Assembly: GCA_002946415.1 (NCBI GenBank)
Contig: NJPS01000074.1
Span: 186,001-250,000 of the forward strand
Length of the DNA: 64,000 bases
Source: Rutstroemia sp. NJR-2017a BVV2
Lineage: Eukaryota > Ascomycota > Leotiomycetes > Helotiales > Rutstroemiaceae
Reading direction: 5' to 3'
Numbering within the stretch: position 1 is the stretch's first letter; every line of letters begins with the position of its first letter. Made by a program: the position numbers and the translations under genes. This document shows positions 22,452-33,511 of this stretch, piece after piece. The notes under the pieces are model-generated. The model searched no databases. It saw only the letters and a program-made list of their open reading frames with translations, and was not told where the DNA came from.

Positions 22452-25400
22452 TTATCTCCCTCCCCTCCCTCCCCTCCCTCCCCTCCCTCCTCCCCTTCTC
22501 CCTCTCCCTATAAAATTAAACCCTCTCCGTATACCATTATACACCCTCCCCTTATCTCCACTCTCCTGTACCGCGTGATCCTCCCCCGGAACCATAATCT
22601 CCAACGCCAGTTCCTGGATCATCGCCCTCCCATTCCCACTATCATTCCCAAGCCGCTCTCCCCCCCCAGCTCTAAACACCCCCAACAATTCCCTCCTCTC
22701 CACACTCCATCCCCATTTCGCCGCCGCGGACTTCAGCAGCGTGAGAGCGAGTTTGTGGGCTTCGATACTGCTGCTGCTTCCGCTGTTGACTTCTTCTTTA
22801 TCTCCATCGTTCGTCTCGGAATCCGAAGCAGGATTAAGCAAGTCGTCGATCAAACTCCCCACCTTCTCCTCAGCCGCTTCATTATATATCCATCCCCGCA
22901 CTCCGCCTTCTAATGTCTCGAGCGCGGCGGCATGGCAGCGTATCTCGCCAGCGCGGAAAAGCCGCAAGATCTCGGTGCAGAGATGGATATCTGGGGCGCG
23001 GAGCAGGAGGCCGATGCGGAGGAGGAGGGTGCTGGGTTCGGGGGCGAGGATGCGGATGATGGGGAGGCCGAGCTCGGAGGTGGAGATGGGGAGGGAGAAG
23101 AGGATGCACTGGAGCTTGTAGCGGGGGAGGGCGAGGGGGGTGAGTAGGGGGAGGAGGAGGGTGGAGAGGGTGGAGGAGATTTGCGAGGTGCTGCATTCGG
23201 AGAGGAGGGTGAAGAGGAGGATGGAGAGGGATTGGATTTCGCTGGGGGAGAGGTTGGGGTTTAGAGGGAGGGTGTGGATTTCAGAGATGAGGTGGTCGAG
23301 GAAGGGGTTGAGAGTAGAGGGGTCACGAGGTACGATGTAGGGATGAGCGGCCAGCTGCTTGATTAACCGGAGACGAATATCGCGCTGCGGGTGCGTGAGC
23401 AGTGGCTGCAGAACGGGGAAGACAGTCTCGGCGTGTTCGACGTGATACTCTACAGAAATAGAAGAAGTAATAGTGTCGATAAACGAGAGGAGGAGTTCGT
23501 CTTTGGGGTAGGGATCTTTGGCTGTGGTGACAGAGGTATATAGTTCCCATGTCTGCGGCTTGGAAATGTACACCGGGTAGGACAGGGCCGAGAGCAGATA
23601 GCTGTAGACGTCGGTGTGGAGATCGGTTTTGGAGAGCGAGAGGAGGTGGGTGTAGGCGGCGTCGTTTTGAAGAGAGCCGATTAGACGGACGGATTCTTTG
23701 GCGATGGTGACGCGGTTGAGGGGGATGGTTTGGAGGAGGGTGAGAGAGGAGGATGGGGGGAGATTTTTCACGATCCGGGAGAGTGCGTAAACGGCGGATT
23801 TGCAGATGGAGGGGTTGGTGGATTGAAGATGGTTTATGATGGTGTCGTGGCCGACGGGGGTGTCGAATTTGACAAGAGCTTTGATCGCGCAGTCATGGAT
23901 TAGGGGGCTTTCGGAGAATGTGAGGTCGATGAGAGGCTGGGGGTCGGCATATGAGAGGTAATGCAACATATCAATACAGTCGGGCTTCCGGTCATATCTT
24001 TCCGCGTCGTCGTTGATGTAGGATACGAGAGCCTTAGCATATGTGGATTGTTGTTCGGCAGTCCATTTCCGCAGAAGTCTTCTATTTTCGACGTTGATAA
24101 GACTTATAATGTTGCGTTCAAGATTTTGAAATAGGTATGGAAGAAGATCCTGCCGATAGTTGAGAATATGTTTGCGAATGATTTCGAAGGTAATAGCATG
24201 CATTTCATTCTTCTCTTTTCGCCCGATGAATGAAGGAATGATCTCGAAGAAAGCTTGAGGACGATATTTCTCCAGTAAATGGAGACCGGCGTAGTCGAGT
24301 TCCTTAGAGCCATTTCGGATCCAGTTTTCAACCTTATCGAGTAACTCTGGCCAGTATTTCAAATGCGGTGAGAAACACTGGGCGAGTATTACTAGCGTAA
24401 GAATGTTCTTCTTTTCGCTCTTTTGAATGAACGATGAGAAGGTCGCCTGTACATAAGACAAGATCTGTGCTGGGCCATATTTTCCTGTTGCGTGTTTAAG
24501 AAGATTCTTGTGTGGGAAAGTGCGCTCCTGAAGAAGCTGAAGAAGCTGTTCAGATGTCCATGCAGGGTGAAAAGTTATGATCCTCGACAAGAAGCCGGTC
24601 ATTCTCGAAATGGTCTGCTGTGATAGATCGCGAGCATCCAGAAAGTTTCGGAACAATTGAGACAATTGAGGAAGATGTTGTCGTTCCCATCTGCTAGCTG
24701 GAATGCCGTCGAGCCCACGGAAAATGGCTAGTCGGGTTGCATCTTGGTCGTTCTTGTATTGCAGTGCGAGATCCAGGGCACCGGACACATGTGATTGATC
24801 AAACTTCGCTGAGGCTATTTGATGACCCAGGGCTATGGAGCGAATAGCGACGTCTTTGTTACGTAGCATTGGTTTCTGCAGTTCCATAGCTTCGTCCCAA
24901 GGTAACATGGCAATGAACTCGCATCTGTCCCTTTCGTTGCTGGTGTCCAATGCGAGCACGGCAAGATATCGGCGAGCTTCTTCTAATCGGATGTTTTGAG
25001 GAAGAGAGGCTACCACATCAACCGGAAGTGACCCATTATCAATAAGCCAGACATCGCGTATAACTGGGTAGAGGGCCATTCGTTGTTCGAGAGTAAATAG
25101 TGGAAACCATGAGATGTGGATACTGCTTCGTTTAGCTTTAATGAGTGTGATCAGCTGTTCGTTCGATAGCTTTTTTACTGCCTTCTGTATCGGCGTACTC
25201 ATACTGTCAACGTACACTTCTCGCAGAGCTTCAAGGTCATGATCCAGCAGAAATGCAAGCAATTGATCGCCTTTCGGTCCCTCAAGCACATCCCGAAGGG
25301 CAAGCCATGATGTAGAAATCTTCTTTATCAAGATCTTAATAGCCTTTAAAGCTCGATCAGAAGATCTCTTCTCATTTGCCCACCGGGAGAGAAGCGCTTC

Positions 25401-26012
25401 ACCAACCCCCACAAGGATGTAATCATTTTGCTCTGCTCTCTCCACCCATTTCTCTAGTTCGACAAGGACAAGATCCGGATGATACAGTGATAGCCGTACC
25501 CAGTCACACTTCACGAAAGAACCGATAACACTTGACAAGTGCTTCTCAACCAAAGCTCGGGAGCCAAGAGGAAGCGCTTGCCGAAAATGTTGAGAGTGTT
25601 CCTTGTCGGGTATTCCGTCAATGTACTGATCAACGACATGCTGTCTTCGTCGTCGTGTTCGGACACTTCTGAGTCGACGGAGAAATATCATTCGCAAATG
25701 CACGGGAAGTGTTTCCAATGCAGTCATAAGCTGCTCATCAGTCCCCATGACCAGAATAGCTCTCATGGCCTTGAGCTTAAGTTCTCTGGAAGGGGATGAG
25801 ACACATTCGATTGCGGGACTGACATCACGACTTCCGTAGGACGCAACGAGCCGGAGATTTTGTTCGTAGGTAGAAGTGGAAGATAATTGGTCGAGATTTG
25901 ATTTGACAGTTGCATCCGTGGTCGATTGTCGTCCAAGTTGGATCATGTACTTGTTGCGTTGCATGTATGTGAGGCTCTCACAGTGCTGCAGGATGGATTG
26001 TGTTGACTCCAT
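22452..26012 (-). CDS. Large helical-repeat-like fungal protein with C-terminal RGG tail
   Basis: An intronless frame of 1,186 residues from the ATG at 26012. The sequence is almost entirely Leu-rich amphipathic helices with recurring patterns such as LKLKAMRAILVMGT, ALKAIKILIKKI and CAIKALVKFDTP, which resemble HEAT/ARM-type solenoids. I cannot name the family. The last 30 residues form an Arg/Gly tail (GRGRRGGGRGGRGGRGGR), a common RNA-binding and arginine-methylation target, encoded by a simple CCCTCC-type repeat on the plus strand (22457-22496). An acidic loop (NPASDSETNDGDKEEVNSG) sits near 1080. The combination suggests a scaffold that contacts RNA or a membrane coat, but this is inference. 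The absence of introns over 3.5 kb is notable beside its neighbours. Confidence 0.88.
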   Translation of the reverse strand: MESTQSILQHCESLTYMQRNKYMIQLGRQSTTDATVKSNLDQLSSTSTYEQNLRLVASYGSRDVSPAIECVSSPSRELKLKAMRAILVMGTDEQLMTALETLPVHLRMIFLRRLRSVRTRRRRQHVVDQYIDGIPDKEHSQHFRQALPLGSRALVEKHLSSVIGSFVKCDWVRLSLYHPDLVLVELEKWVERAEQNDYILVGVGEALLSRWANEKRSSDRALKAIKILIKKISTSWLALRDVLEGPKGDQLLAFLLDHDLEALREVYVDSMSTPIQKAVKKLSNEQLITLIKAKRSSIHISWFPLFTLEQRMALYPVIRDVWLIDNGSLPVDVVASLPQNIRLEEARRYLAVLALDTSNERDRCEFIAMLPWDEAMELQKPMLRNKDVAIRSIALGHQIASAKFDQSHVSGALDLALQYKNDQDATRLAIFRGLDGIPASRWERQHLPQLSQLFRNFLDARDLSQQTISRMTGFLSRIITFHPAWTSEQLLQLLQERTFPHKNLLKHATGKYGPAQILSYVQATFSSFIQKSEKKNILTLVILAQCFSPHLKYWPELLDKVENWIRNGSKELDYAGLHLLEKYRPQAFFEIIPSFIGRKEKNEMHAITFEIIRKHILNYRQDLLPYLFQNLERNIISLINVENRRLLRKWTAEQQSTYAKALVSYINDDAERYDRKPDCIDMLHYLSYADPQPLIDLTFSESPLIHDCAIKALVKFDTPVGHDTIINHLQSTNPSICKSAVYALSRIVKNLPPSSSLTLLQTIPLNRVTIAKESVRLIGSLQNDAAYTHLLSLSKTDLHTDVYSYLLSALSYPVYISKPQTWELYTSVTTAKDPYPKDELLLSFIDTITSSISVEYHVEHAETVFPVLQPLLTHPQRDIRLRLIKQLAAHPYIVPRDPSTLNPFLDHLISEIHTLPLNPNLSPSEIQSLSILLFTLLSECSTSQISSTLSTLLLPLLTPLALPRYKLQCILFSLPISTSELGLPIIRILAPEPSTLLLRIGLLLRAPDIHLCTEILRLFRAGEIRCHAAALETLEGGVRGWIYNEAAEEKVGSLIDDLLNPASDSETNDGDKEEVNSGSSSSIEAHKLALTLLKSAAAKWGWSVERRELLGVFRAGGGERLGNDSGNGRAMIQELALEIMVPGEDHAVQESGDKGRVYNGIRRGFNFIGRGRRGGGRGGRGGRGGR
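22457..22496. repeat. CCCTCC-type simple repeat encoding the RGG tail
   Basis: Tandem CTCCCTCCCC units on the plus strand. Read on the minus strand they encode the Arg-Gly-Gly repeats ending the 1,186-residue protein, so repeat-length change would alter the tail without shifting frame when in multiples of three. Confidence 0.7.
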
Positions 26013-26728
26013 GTTTGCTGAAGTTGGAGTAACAAAACGATTGGAAAGGATAGTGGGATGTTAAGGTTACCTTGAAGTATTTATTTATATCTGGATGTTT
26101 GCCAGTAAATAAACCACTGCCGTATGATTACCGGTTCCCGGTAATCCACTCCCCAAAAAGTAGTACTGTAGTACACTTCGTGTCCAAATGCAGTGCGGCA
26201 AAGGGTATGCGCACGTACCCGACACTAAAATGAGTCACGCCGATCCGTGGGGCGGGGTTCCAACTTGCCGGCACCGCTTTGGAGGGATCGACCGAGAGAT
26301 CCACCGTAACTGCTCGCCGTGGAGTATTCATACTGGCTGGAGAGTGGGCATGAGTGATAGCTCAAATCGATTTGATATCCGTTGGATATCTGCACTCCAG
26401 CACGGCAGGAAGTTTTACTACGACATACCTGCCAAAGTAGCCCAAAACGCCACTCATTTGCGAAGCCCCGCACGCCATGTCAAAGAATCCGGCAAACAGT
26501 ACAGCAAACTCTTGGTTCAATATTATCCGAATTCGCAAGCTGGGAAAACTACCCACTCATTCTATCACCAGATGAGAGGTCATAAATACATGTTCATCAT
26601 TCATCACATTTTATATACATAAAATCAAGCTCGCCCACCCAACGCCGGGAATCTACCCTCCCCCCATCCTGTTTGTGGGTATTTCGACAAAAGAAAATAT
26701 CAGTATCTAATCAGACCACTCGTTTCAT
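26013..26728. other. Intergenic region
   Basis: 716 bp between the start of the RGG-tail protein gene and the end of the coiled-coil gene, both on the minus strand. It must contain the promoter of the former. Several short frames overlap here on both strands; none carries a recognisable motif. Confidence 0.35.
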
Positions 26729-27941
26729 TCATTCCTTCTTCCCTTTACGAAAAAACTTTGCAAAGCTCTTTTTCGGTCTCAGAGCCATCTGCGGCGCAGC
26801 AACTGGACTGACATCACTAATAGCTCGATCGGCCATCTCGACCACTCCAGGGACAGCTGATGGAGACATAGGGCCCAGAGGTGGTAAAGGCTTGGATCGG
26901 GATTTTGCTTCGGCCAAGGAAGCTCTAGCCATTCGTTGGTTGGAGCGCCGTGTTTCTTCTTCTGTTTGATAATCCTGTACCGTTTTGGCTCCTAGAGGAT
27001 TTGGGTTTTTAGATGAGAAATGATTCATGTTTTCGGGAATTGGAGGGGGACGACGTGATGGGATGAATCCGTTAGGACCAAATTGGTTGGGTGTGATTTC
27101 GGGAGTTTGTTGTGGGGAGACAGGTGATTGTGAGGGAAACGAGGATTTGTGGCGTGGTAGAGGAGTAGGAGTGGCAGACACCGGAGTAGGTACGTACTCC
27201 GCCTCTTTTGCATCCATTATTGCGTTGAACGTAGAAAGTGGTGTCGTGCGACTGTTCCCAACATTTCGTTTTTGAGGATGTTGAGAGGTTCTCTGAGACG
27301 GGGCGGTTTTGGGTCTATGCTTTTCCATGCAATAATTGACCTTTCGTCTAAGGTTGTAGTTTTGCTCTTCCAATAATTTTGCCGCATTCTCGGCAGCCAG
27401 GGTACGTCCCAGAAGACGCTTGTTTTCTGCCTCAAGTTCATTGATGGCATCAATAGCAGCTGCGGCATGAATCTGAATGATAAGTCAGTATCCAAATTGT
27501 AAAGAATGCTACCATATCGTGGATTGAGCTTACGGATAGTGCGGGGCTTTGCGGCGATCTTGCATCCGAAGCAACGCCCTGAGGTTTTACCGCGTTCGGA
27601 GAAGTGTCCTCCAATTCAGCTATGGATAGAACGGAATCTGGAGAGCCCGCTGTGTTTGGTGAGGACAGTTCAAAGACTGAATCGACTGCAGAAACAGGTG
27701 TGTATTTGTCAGGAGAAAATTGACGTAGATTTTGTCGATTGGCTTCTGAGCTCCAGTAGTTACCATTGTTCGACGTGACCAGTAGACTTAATGAGGGTGT
27801 TGTACCATTCGTCTTCCGTTGACGAGAAGGCACCGATGGCGGTTTGAGATTGTTGTTCAGAGCCTGCGCTTTCGTTGTTACCCGTGGATCATTCTGCTGA
27901 AGCCATTCCCTTGGCCCCATCTGGGAGACGACATGAGGCAT
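26729..27941 (-). CDS. Coiled-coil protein with polybasic C-terminus, unknown function
   Basis: Two exons, 27941-27534 and 27472-26729, joined across a 61-bp intron (GTAAGC...TTCAG), give 383 residues. The ATG at 27941 (MPHVVSQMGPREWLQQND) is the first in the frame. The first 136 residues are Ser/Pro-rich. The second exon opens with a clear heptad-like segment (AIDAINELEAENKRLLGR to about 185), predicted to form a coiled coil. A disordered Pro/Ser/Thr region follows, ending KKSFAKFFRKGKKE, a basic-aromatic tail that could bind acidic membranes. The splice falls exactly at the start of the coiled coil, which supports the model. I do not recognise the family. Confidence 0.75.
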
Positions 27942-29561
27942 AACTATATGGCTTGGCTGGCTGAAGAGACCTGAATAACATTCAATGATGAAGGGTAATG
28001 CAAGGCTTGACGTTGTGGTACCAACGCTGACTTAACACGGGAGGGCCAGATTGAAGTAAGTCATTGGAAATATTCCGATGTGAAAGAATGAATAGATCTT
28101 GTCAGAGAGTTCGAGTAGATGAGATGCAGTACGGGAACGAGAGTGGCTGTCCACGAAGTACAAGATCCGCCGCTAAACAGCCTGGCCAGATCAAAATGGA
28201 ATCAAAGTGGGCTTAGATCCAAGAAAAAGGCTAAGGGTGTCGATGAATAGATATAAGAATGATGGAGGATTGGCCCCCATCTCACACCATAATTTTTTCC
28301 CCAATCGAGCGGGAAGCCTTAACAGGCTCAACAAGAAAAGCGACAGTCTTAGTTTGCGGCGGAACTGCTGCGGCCCACGGCCGTCTCATCAATGGAGTCA
28401 TATCAACCACTCGATTGCTTGAGTAATCCGAAACGAATGCAGAAGCGTCGCTCCGAGTTTATGCTCGCGAATCATGAATGCATAATTTTCCTGATTAACC
28501 GCCCACACTTGGGGGGCCGGTCGCTTATCTGGCCATCCCGCATTCTTCCACCCCGACGTAAGAGTCAGAGCATACGACGCAGGAAGGTAACGAGCGAACG
28601 AAACAAGAGATACAGTAATACTACCAAAATGGAAAATCGCTTGAATGAGAAGAATGAGGGATAGTGTGGTAGTTGGCCCCGAAATCTTCACAACTAGTAA
28701 ATGCTGCCATGAGCTCGAGACGTACGTTTCAGGATGCGTCAAGCACAGGATACCTTTCCGTCGTACGTGAGGGACGGGGACCTTACCTCTGTTCGCCTCC
28801 AGGTAGGAGTCCTGCACAGAGTCCTGCACAGTATCAAAGTGAGTCCGACTCAAGAGCAAGCCAATGTATTGTGTCAATCGAGTAATATGATGAAATCGTG
28901 CAGACGGTGATTGATCCTACATCCTATACTTAGATACATGATACTTGTGAGTACAAGCACATGTGAAGACGCGCACCAAGATATCTGTCTTCTTCGAGTC
29001 TTCCATGAGGTCCGGAGGATTCCAAAGATGTATATCATTGGCGAAGGGGAGCGAAGCAAACAAACACAACATTACGGCATGGTAAATGTGAGAGCGTTAC
29101 GTGGGTGGTGACTCTGATCCTCATGTGATGGGAGGTGGCAAACCTTGGAAGTGGTGCAGTGAAGCTCAAGTTATTGCCTTTGCATTGCAGAGAACAACAA
29201 TCGCATGACGGGACGGGACCGTATGGCCATATGGCTGATCTATTGATTTGAATTTTGCACAGTAGAAGTCAGGAAGACAGCTGAGTACCTGACAAAAGTT
29301 ATTTTTGATGGATCAATAGAAAAGTGGGACTAATCTAAATTGGGAATAGAGCTGAACTCATCCAAATTCAGCTGCGTCCGTTTGCGACTCTCCGATGATA
29401 GCTAAAACTTACCTTCGACTCTTCGAAATAGGCCAGACGCAAAAAAGAAAGGAAAGGTACAGTGGTCGAGGCAATCCAAGTCGGAAGAGAGAGGAATCCG
29501 AAATCGGATACTCGGGTCTCGGTGATCCTACGAAGAATTGATTACTCAATCATCAGCAGCT
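27942..29561. other. Intergenic region between divergent genes
   Basis: 1.6 kb between the coiled-coil protein gene (minus) and the FHA protein gene (plus). No coding exon is supported. A small direct duplication (AGTCCTGCACAG at 28808 and 28820) is visible. Both promoters lie here. Confidence 0.4.
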
Positions 29562-30527
29562 ATGGCTTCTCCGGACGATCTGCGGTACCAGAAAGATTAT
29601 TCTTCACGTAGACGTTCCCGGTCACCGACCACCGATTCTGAAGAAGAGGAAAGACGGCGGAGGAGGCGAAGAAGAGAAAGAGATGCTGACCGTGAACCCA
29701 CCCGTTCCGACCGACGTGACGACCGACGCGACGATCGTTCAAGAACCACGCGAGATAAATACGAAGACAAGGAGAGACATCGCAGACGATCACGCAGTCC
29801 CGAAGCGCATTCCCGCCGAGGAGACGACGATCGCGAGTCTAAATACCGGAAGAGGGAGAGATCTCGGGACCGAAGGCGCATGCGAGAAGATGACGACAAA
29901 CCTTCATCAAGAGATGCAGAAAATGCTCTAGGTCGAAGACAGGCTGGTCCTCTCCCATCACAAGCTTCGTCGTTCCAACAGAACCAAGATCCATCATCAA
30001 CTGCTCTCGTATCTGCCGGCGATCAAGCGGTGCAAGAAAAACAGAAACCTAATCTTGGACAAACGGGAATCTTAGCAGCAGCCTCGAACGCGGTCGCACA
30101 AGCCGACGGAACATCGATAGTGCTAAAGTATCACGAGCCTCCGGAAGCACGAAAACCGCCGACGAAAGACGACTGGAAGCTTTTTGTGTTCAAAGGCGCG
30201 GATATTGTTGACACCATTGAACTGAGTACAAGGAGCTGCTGGCTCATTGGCAGGGAACTCTCGGTCGTCGACCTCGCCGCGGAACATCCGAGTATCAGCA
30301 AACAACATGCTGTCATACAGTTCCGGTATATTGAGAAGACAAACGAATTTGGAGATAAACTCGGTCGTGTGCGACCCTACTTGATTGATCTGGATTCTGC
30401 AAACGGTACGTTGTTGAACAAGGATGAGATCGCCCCGAGTCGGTATGTGGAGTTGAGGGATAAGGATATGGTGCAGTTTGGACACAGCACTCGCGAGTAT
30501 GTGTTGATGTTACCTCCGAAAGTCTAA
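29562..30527 (+). CDS. FHA-domain splicing-associated protein (SNIP1/Pml1 type)
   Basis: A single exon of 321 residues from the ATG at 29562 (MASPDDLRYQKDY); upstream in-frame sequence begins only with a TTG. The N-terminal 120 residues are an RS/RD/RE-rich region typical of nuclear splicing factors (RRRSRSPTTDSEEEE, DKERHRRRSRSPEAHSRRG). The C-terminal 150 residues are an FHA phosphothreonine-binding domain, with WKLFVFKGADIVDTIEL, the conserved GRE after SCWLI, HPSISKQHAVIQFR and the S/NG motif DSANGTLLN. This order matches metazoan SNIP1 and the yeast RES-complex subunit Pml1, which help retain and splice pre-mRNA. The GR, SxxH and NG signature residues are all present, so ligand binding is expected. 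Confidence 0.9.
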   Translation: MASPDDLRYQKDYSSRRRSRSPTTDSEEEERRRRRRRRERDADREPTRSDRRDDRRDDRSRTTRDKYEDKERHRRRSRSPEAHSRRGDDDRESKYRKRERSRDRRRMREDDDKPSSRDAENALGRRQAGPLPSQASSFQQNQDPSSTALVSAGDQAVQEKQKPNLGQTGILAAASNAVAQADGTSIVLKYHEPPEARKPPTKDDWKLFVFKGADIVDTIELSTRSCWLIGRELSVVDLAAEHPSISKQHAVIQFRYIEKTNEFGDKLGRVRPYLIDLDSANGTLLNKDEIAPSRYVELRDKDMVQFGHSTREYVLMLPPKV

Positions 30528-33511
30528 GCGGGGGGGCATGCTTTTCTCCGGATGTGATGTGATGACTTCCCATTTTCATTGCGGCCTAGCATAGCCTTAG
30601 GAGGACGGGGTATCTCCTAAGCTTTCGTGAAGATCCATCACAGTCTGTACGATACCAAAGAGGCAGAGGCACCTGTCAGCTGCGCGCTGCACCATGTCAT
30701 AAGTTTGAAAGCAACGAAGGAAGGGAACACAGAGAGAATCGCACGATTCATGCGTTAGCTGGTGGGCATGGCATTAGTATGAAGTTGCACCCCCCAACAG
30801 CGACAGTAACAAGCACAGCGTGGCGCCTTTCACCAGTCACCCACCGGTATACAATCCAAGTATGACCGAAGTTAGAGCCTCGTAGTCACGTCACATCACT
30901 CACCGTGGAAACTTTGCGAACTTCTGATCAACCTCACTTCACTCAAAACTCCAAAAAGCAAAAATATTACCGGTTCTATGCGTGTGTACCCAAACACACC
31001 GAACTTTGGGTCGTTTGGTTAGTCACTCAGTCAGTCAGTCAACCTAACTGGCAAATTATCAAAATGCCCCCCTCCCTTACCCATCGATCGATCGCTCGCG
31101 CGAGGCATATTGGAAATATCATAGCACAGCATAGCATAGCAAACGTAATCTTATATCCGGTCAACTAAACCAAATAAACTATATGACTCGACCCCAAACA
31201 CAGGTCACATTATCCATTTTTGGTATCTGCATTTGTATTTGTATGAGGAAGAAGGAAGAAAGGAAGCAAGGAAGGATCCACCCGCCGCCTTGCGAATGAC
31301 GCAAGCAAAACTCCGTCGGGATGGTCATCCGTTGTGTTTGGCGAGATTGTAAGGCTTGCAAACTTATTATCCAGACGATTCTCTGGTGTGTTTGTATATA
31401 TATGTCTAGGCAGAAAAGATACTTAAGGGTTTTAAGTTGTATAGTTTAGCCTTATGCCCGTCAAGACGTGAGCTAGACTACTTATTATTTGTTACCATAT
31501 ATTGCGAATGCAAATTCCTCTGGGTGTAAGTTCAGGTTCATGAAAGGGGGCAAGATAGAATGGATGTATGTACTCGGTTTAGCTACAATCAATGCAAAAG
31601 ACGAATATATCTTTCCAATAGGGAGAGGAGCGAGATGTGAGGTGATGATTTATGTTACTACGTACTGGGTGGTTGTTTTCTCCATGTGCGTATGTATGTA
31701 AGTTACATGCGGGTAGGTAGTCGGATCTTATCTCATCTCATCTCATCACGGCTAAGTAAGTAAGGGACTTGTACCTACATCCGCGCGTTCCGCTGCGTGG
31801 GAGCGGCGCGGATTACTGTATCGGTAGGGAGTTGGGAGTTGGTTTAGATTAGTTGCTTAGGGTGAGGTTCGGTTCGGTTAGGGTGTAGTATAGGGGAGGG
31901 AACTCTGCTCCATTCTATCCTATGTTGATGCGATGATGTGATTTTACGGAATTCGTTCGGAGTAAGTTACTGCAAAAGGATTTCGGATGCCGGCTGAGTG
32001 GATGTGGTTTTTGGCAAAGGGAAAGGAAGAGAAGGGAAGAGAAGGGACAGGAGATAGGGGATAAAAACGGTTCGGCAATGCCTACCTTCTAGATGGACTC
32101 GACGACATGATATGATACTCCGCAGGGTGCCATCCGTATTACATTTCCTGCCTACGCTGTATGTACTGTAACGATGATGTGCCTACCCGTTAGGAATCCT
32201 TGTTTAGTGTAGCTCCTGCGCCAGGGGGAGGGGGCCAAAAGTCGTAGTAAAGCCAGCCGAGGATATCGTGGGCCAAGTAGGTAAAGTCACGATATTGAAG
32301 AACTTATATACAACCTCTTTCCTCTCTTTCTTTTACATCCAGTTCTCCAATGACAACCCAGCTAGGAAATCACTTCTGAATAGAGTGAAGAATGCATTTC
32401 AGAATATAGAAAGTAAATATAAATGTACCTCTGTTCTAGGAGCTAACTTCCCTCACCCCGTCGCACGCAGAACCCAAATGTAGCTGCCTGCAAATCGTTT
32501 CCCCAACGTCTCCTTTTTTTAAGCCTAAAAATATACTCTGCGCGTTACGGCAACCTTAAGGTTACGACGGTAGGATTGCATGCATTGGGCAGATGAAGAT
32601 GAGATGTACAGGGCATGTGCAGTACAGCACATTGCAGGGCGACTGCGCTTAGAAAAGTGGCCTGCTCAGCCTCTGCCCTGCCTCTGCGTTAAGAGCCTCT
32701 TAGTACCTTCTCCTGCTTGGCTCCTGCGCTGTGCCTATGCTCATCAGCCTTTTGCAGTAAAGTCAGAGCAAGTAAAAGCTTGAGCGCCCCCGCTTGTCTG
32801 CCCTGTCCAGTTGCTATTTGCGCCGATGATTTGCGTTTTCCCCATAACTATCCTAATCCCAGATAGAAAAAAAGCAACCCTGCCGCCCAGCCCAGCTGAC
32901 CCCCCTCCTTCATTTGACACACACAAAAAGATGGAAGATGTCTCGAAGCATTTATTCCCCTCATACGATTAAGCACGAGCGTGTATTATATCTATTACCT
33001 CATATGTCTCTGACTCTCTTTCCCCTTCAGTATCTAAGCTTTCTCGTGGCGTTTGTCCCCGTGTGACTAACTTCTTCGGTCCCGCGTGCCACACATTTTG
33101 CAATGCGATGCCCTCGAGTACTTGCATTTGCGTTCTGATGAGGCTACACACATACTCGCACACAGACACACCCACACCCCATCCACCCATACACATACGA
33201 GAAGCTCACCGGTACTGGGTAGACTAATTCTAAAACTACCGGCCGGTATACGTGAAGCAGTCAGGCAGGCAGCTTACTTAACTTTGGGTCCGCTCACTCA
33301 CCGAATCGAGGAGGATCTGAACGAAAGAACGAAAGAGAAGGTTTAATGACACATGTGTGTGTGATTCGTCGACCTATATAAGAGCCGCGCTCGCATTTCT
33401 GTCCCGTCCCCTCCCATCCCACTCTTTCTTCGTCTTAAATGGATGTTTGTTCACGAATGAGTCGATGATTTCGAGTCACTGCTAGTAGTCGGACGGACGA
33501 AAGAACTCGAG
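30528..33511. other. 3-kb gene-poor region upstream of the NLR-like gene
   Basis: No coding exon can be supported on either strand. It contains many short simple repeats (CAGTCAGTCAGTCA near 31030, AGCATAGCATAGCA near 31130, ATCTCATCTCATCTCAT near 31731) and a GC-rich inverted repeat at 31781-31811. The long length and lack of frames suggest an accessory-type region with an extended promoter or a non-coding transcript. Confidence 0.4.
31781..31811. other. GC-rich imperfect inverted repeat
   Basis: The arms CCGCGC and CCGCT pair with AGCGG and GCGCGG around a loop containing GCGTGGG, with small bulges. It stands out from AT-richer surroundings and could form a stable RNA hairpin. No assigned function. 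Confidence 0.3.

Noticed and set aside
28398..28877. 159-codon minus-strand frame
   Set aside because: No recognisable motif; it overlaps shorter frames on the other strand and shows no coding bias.
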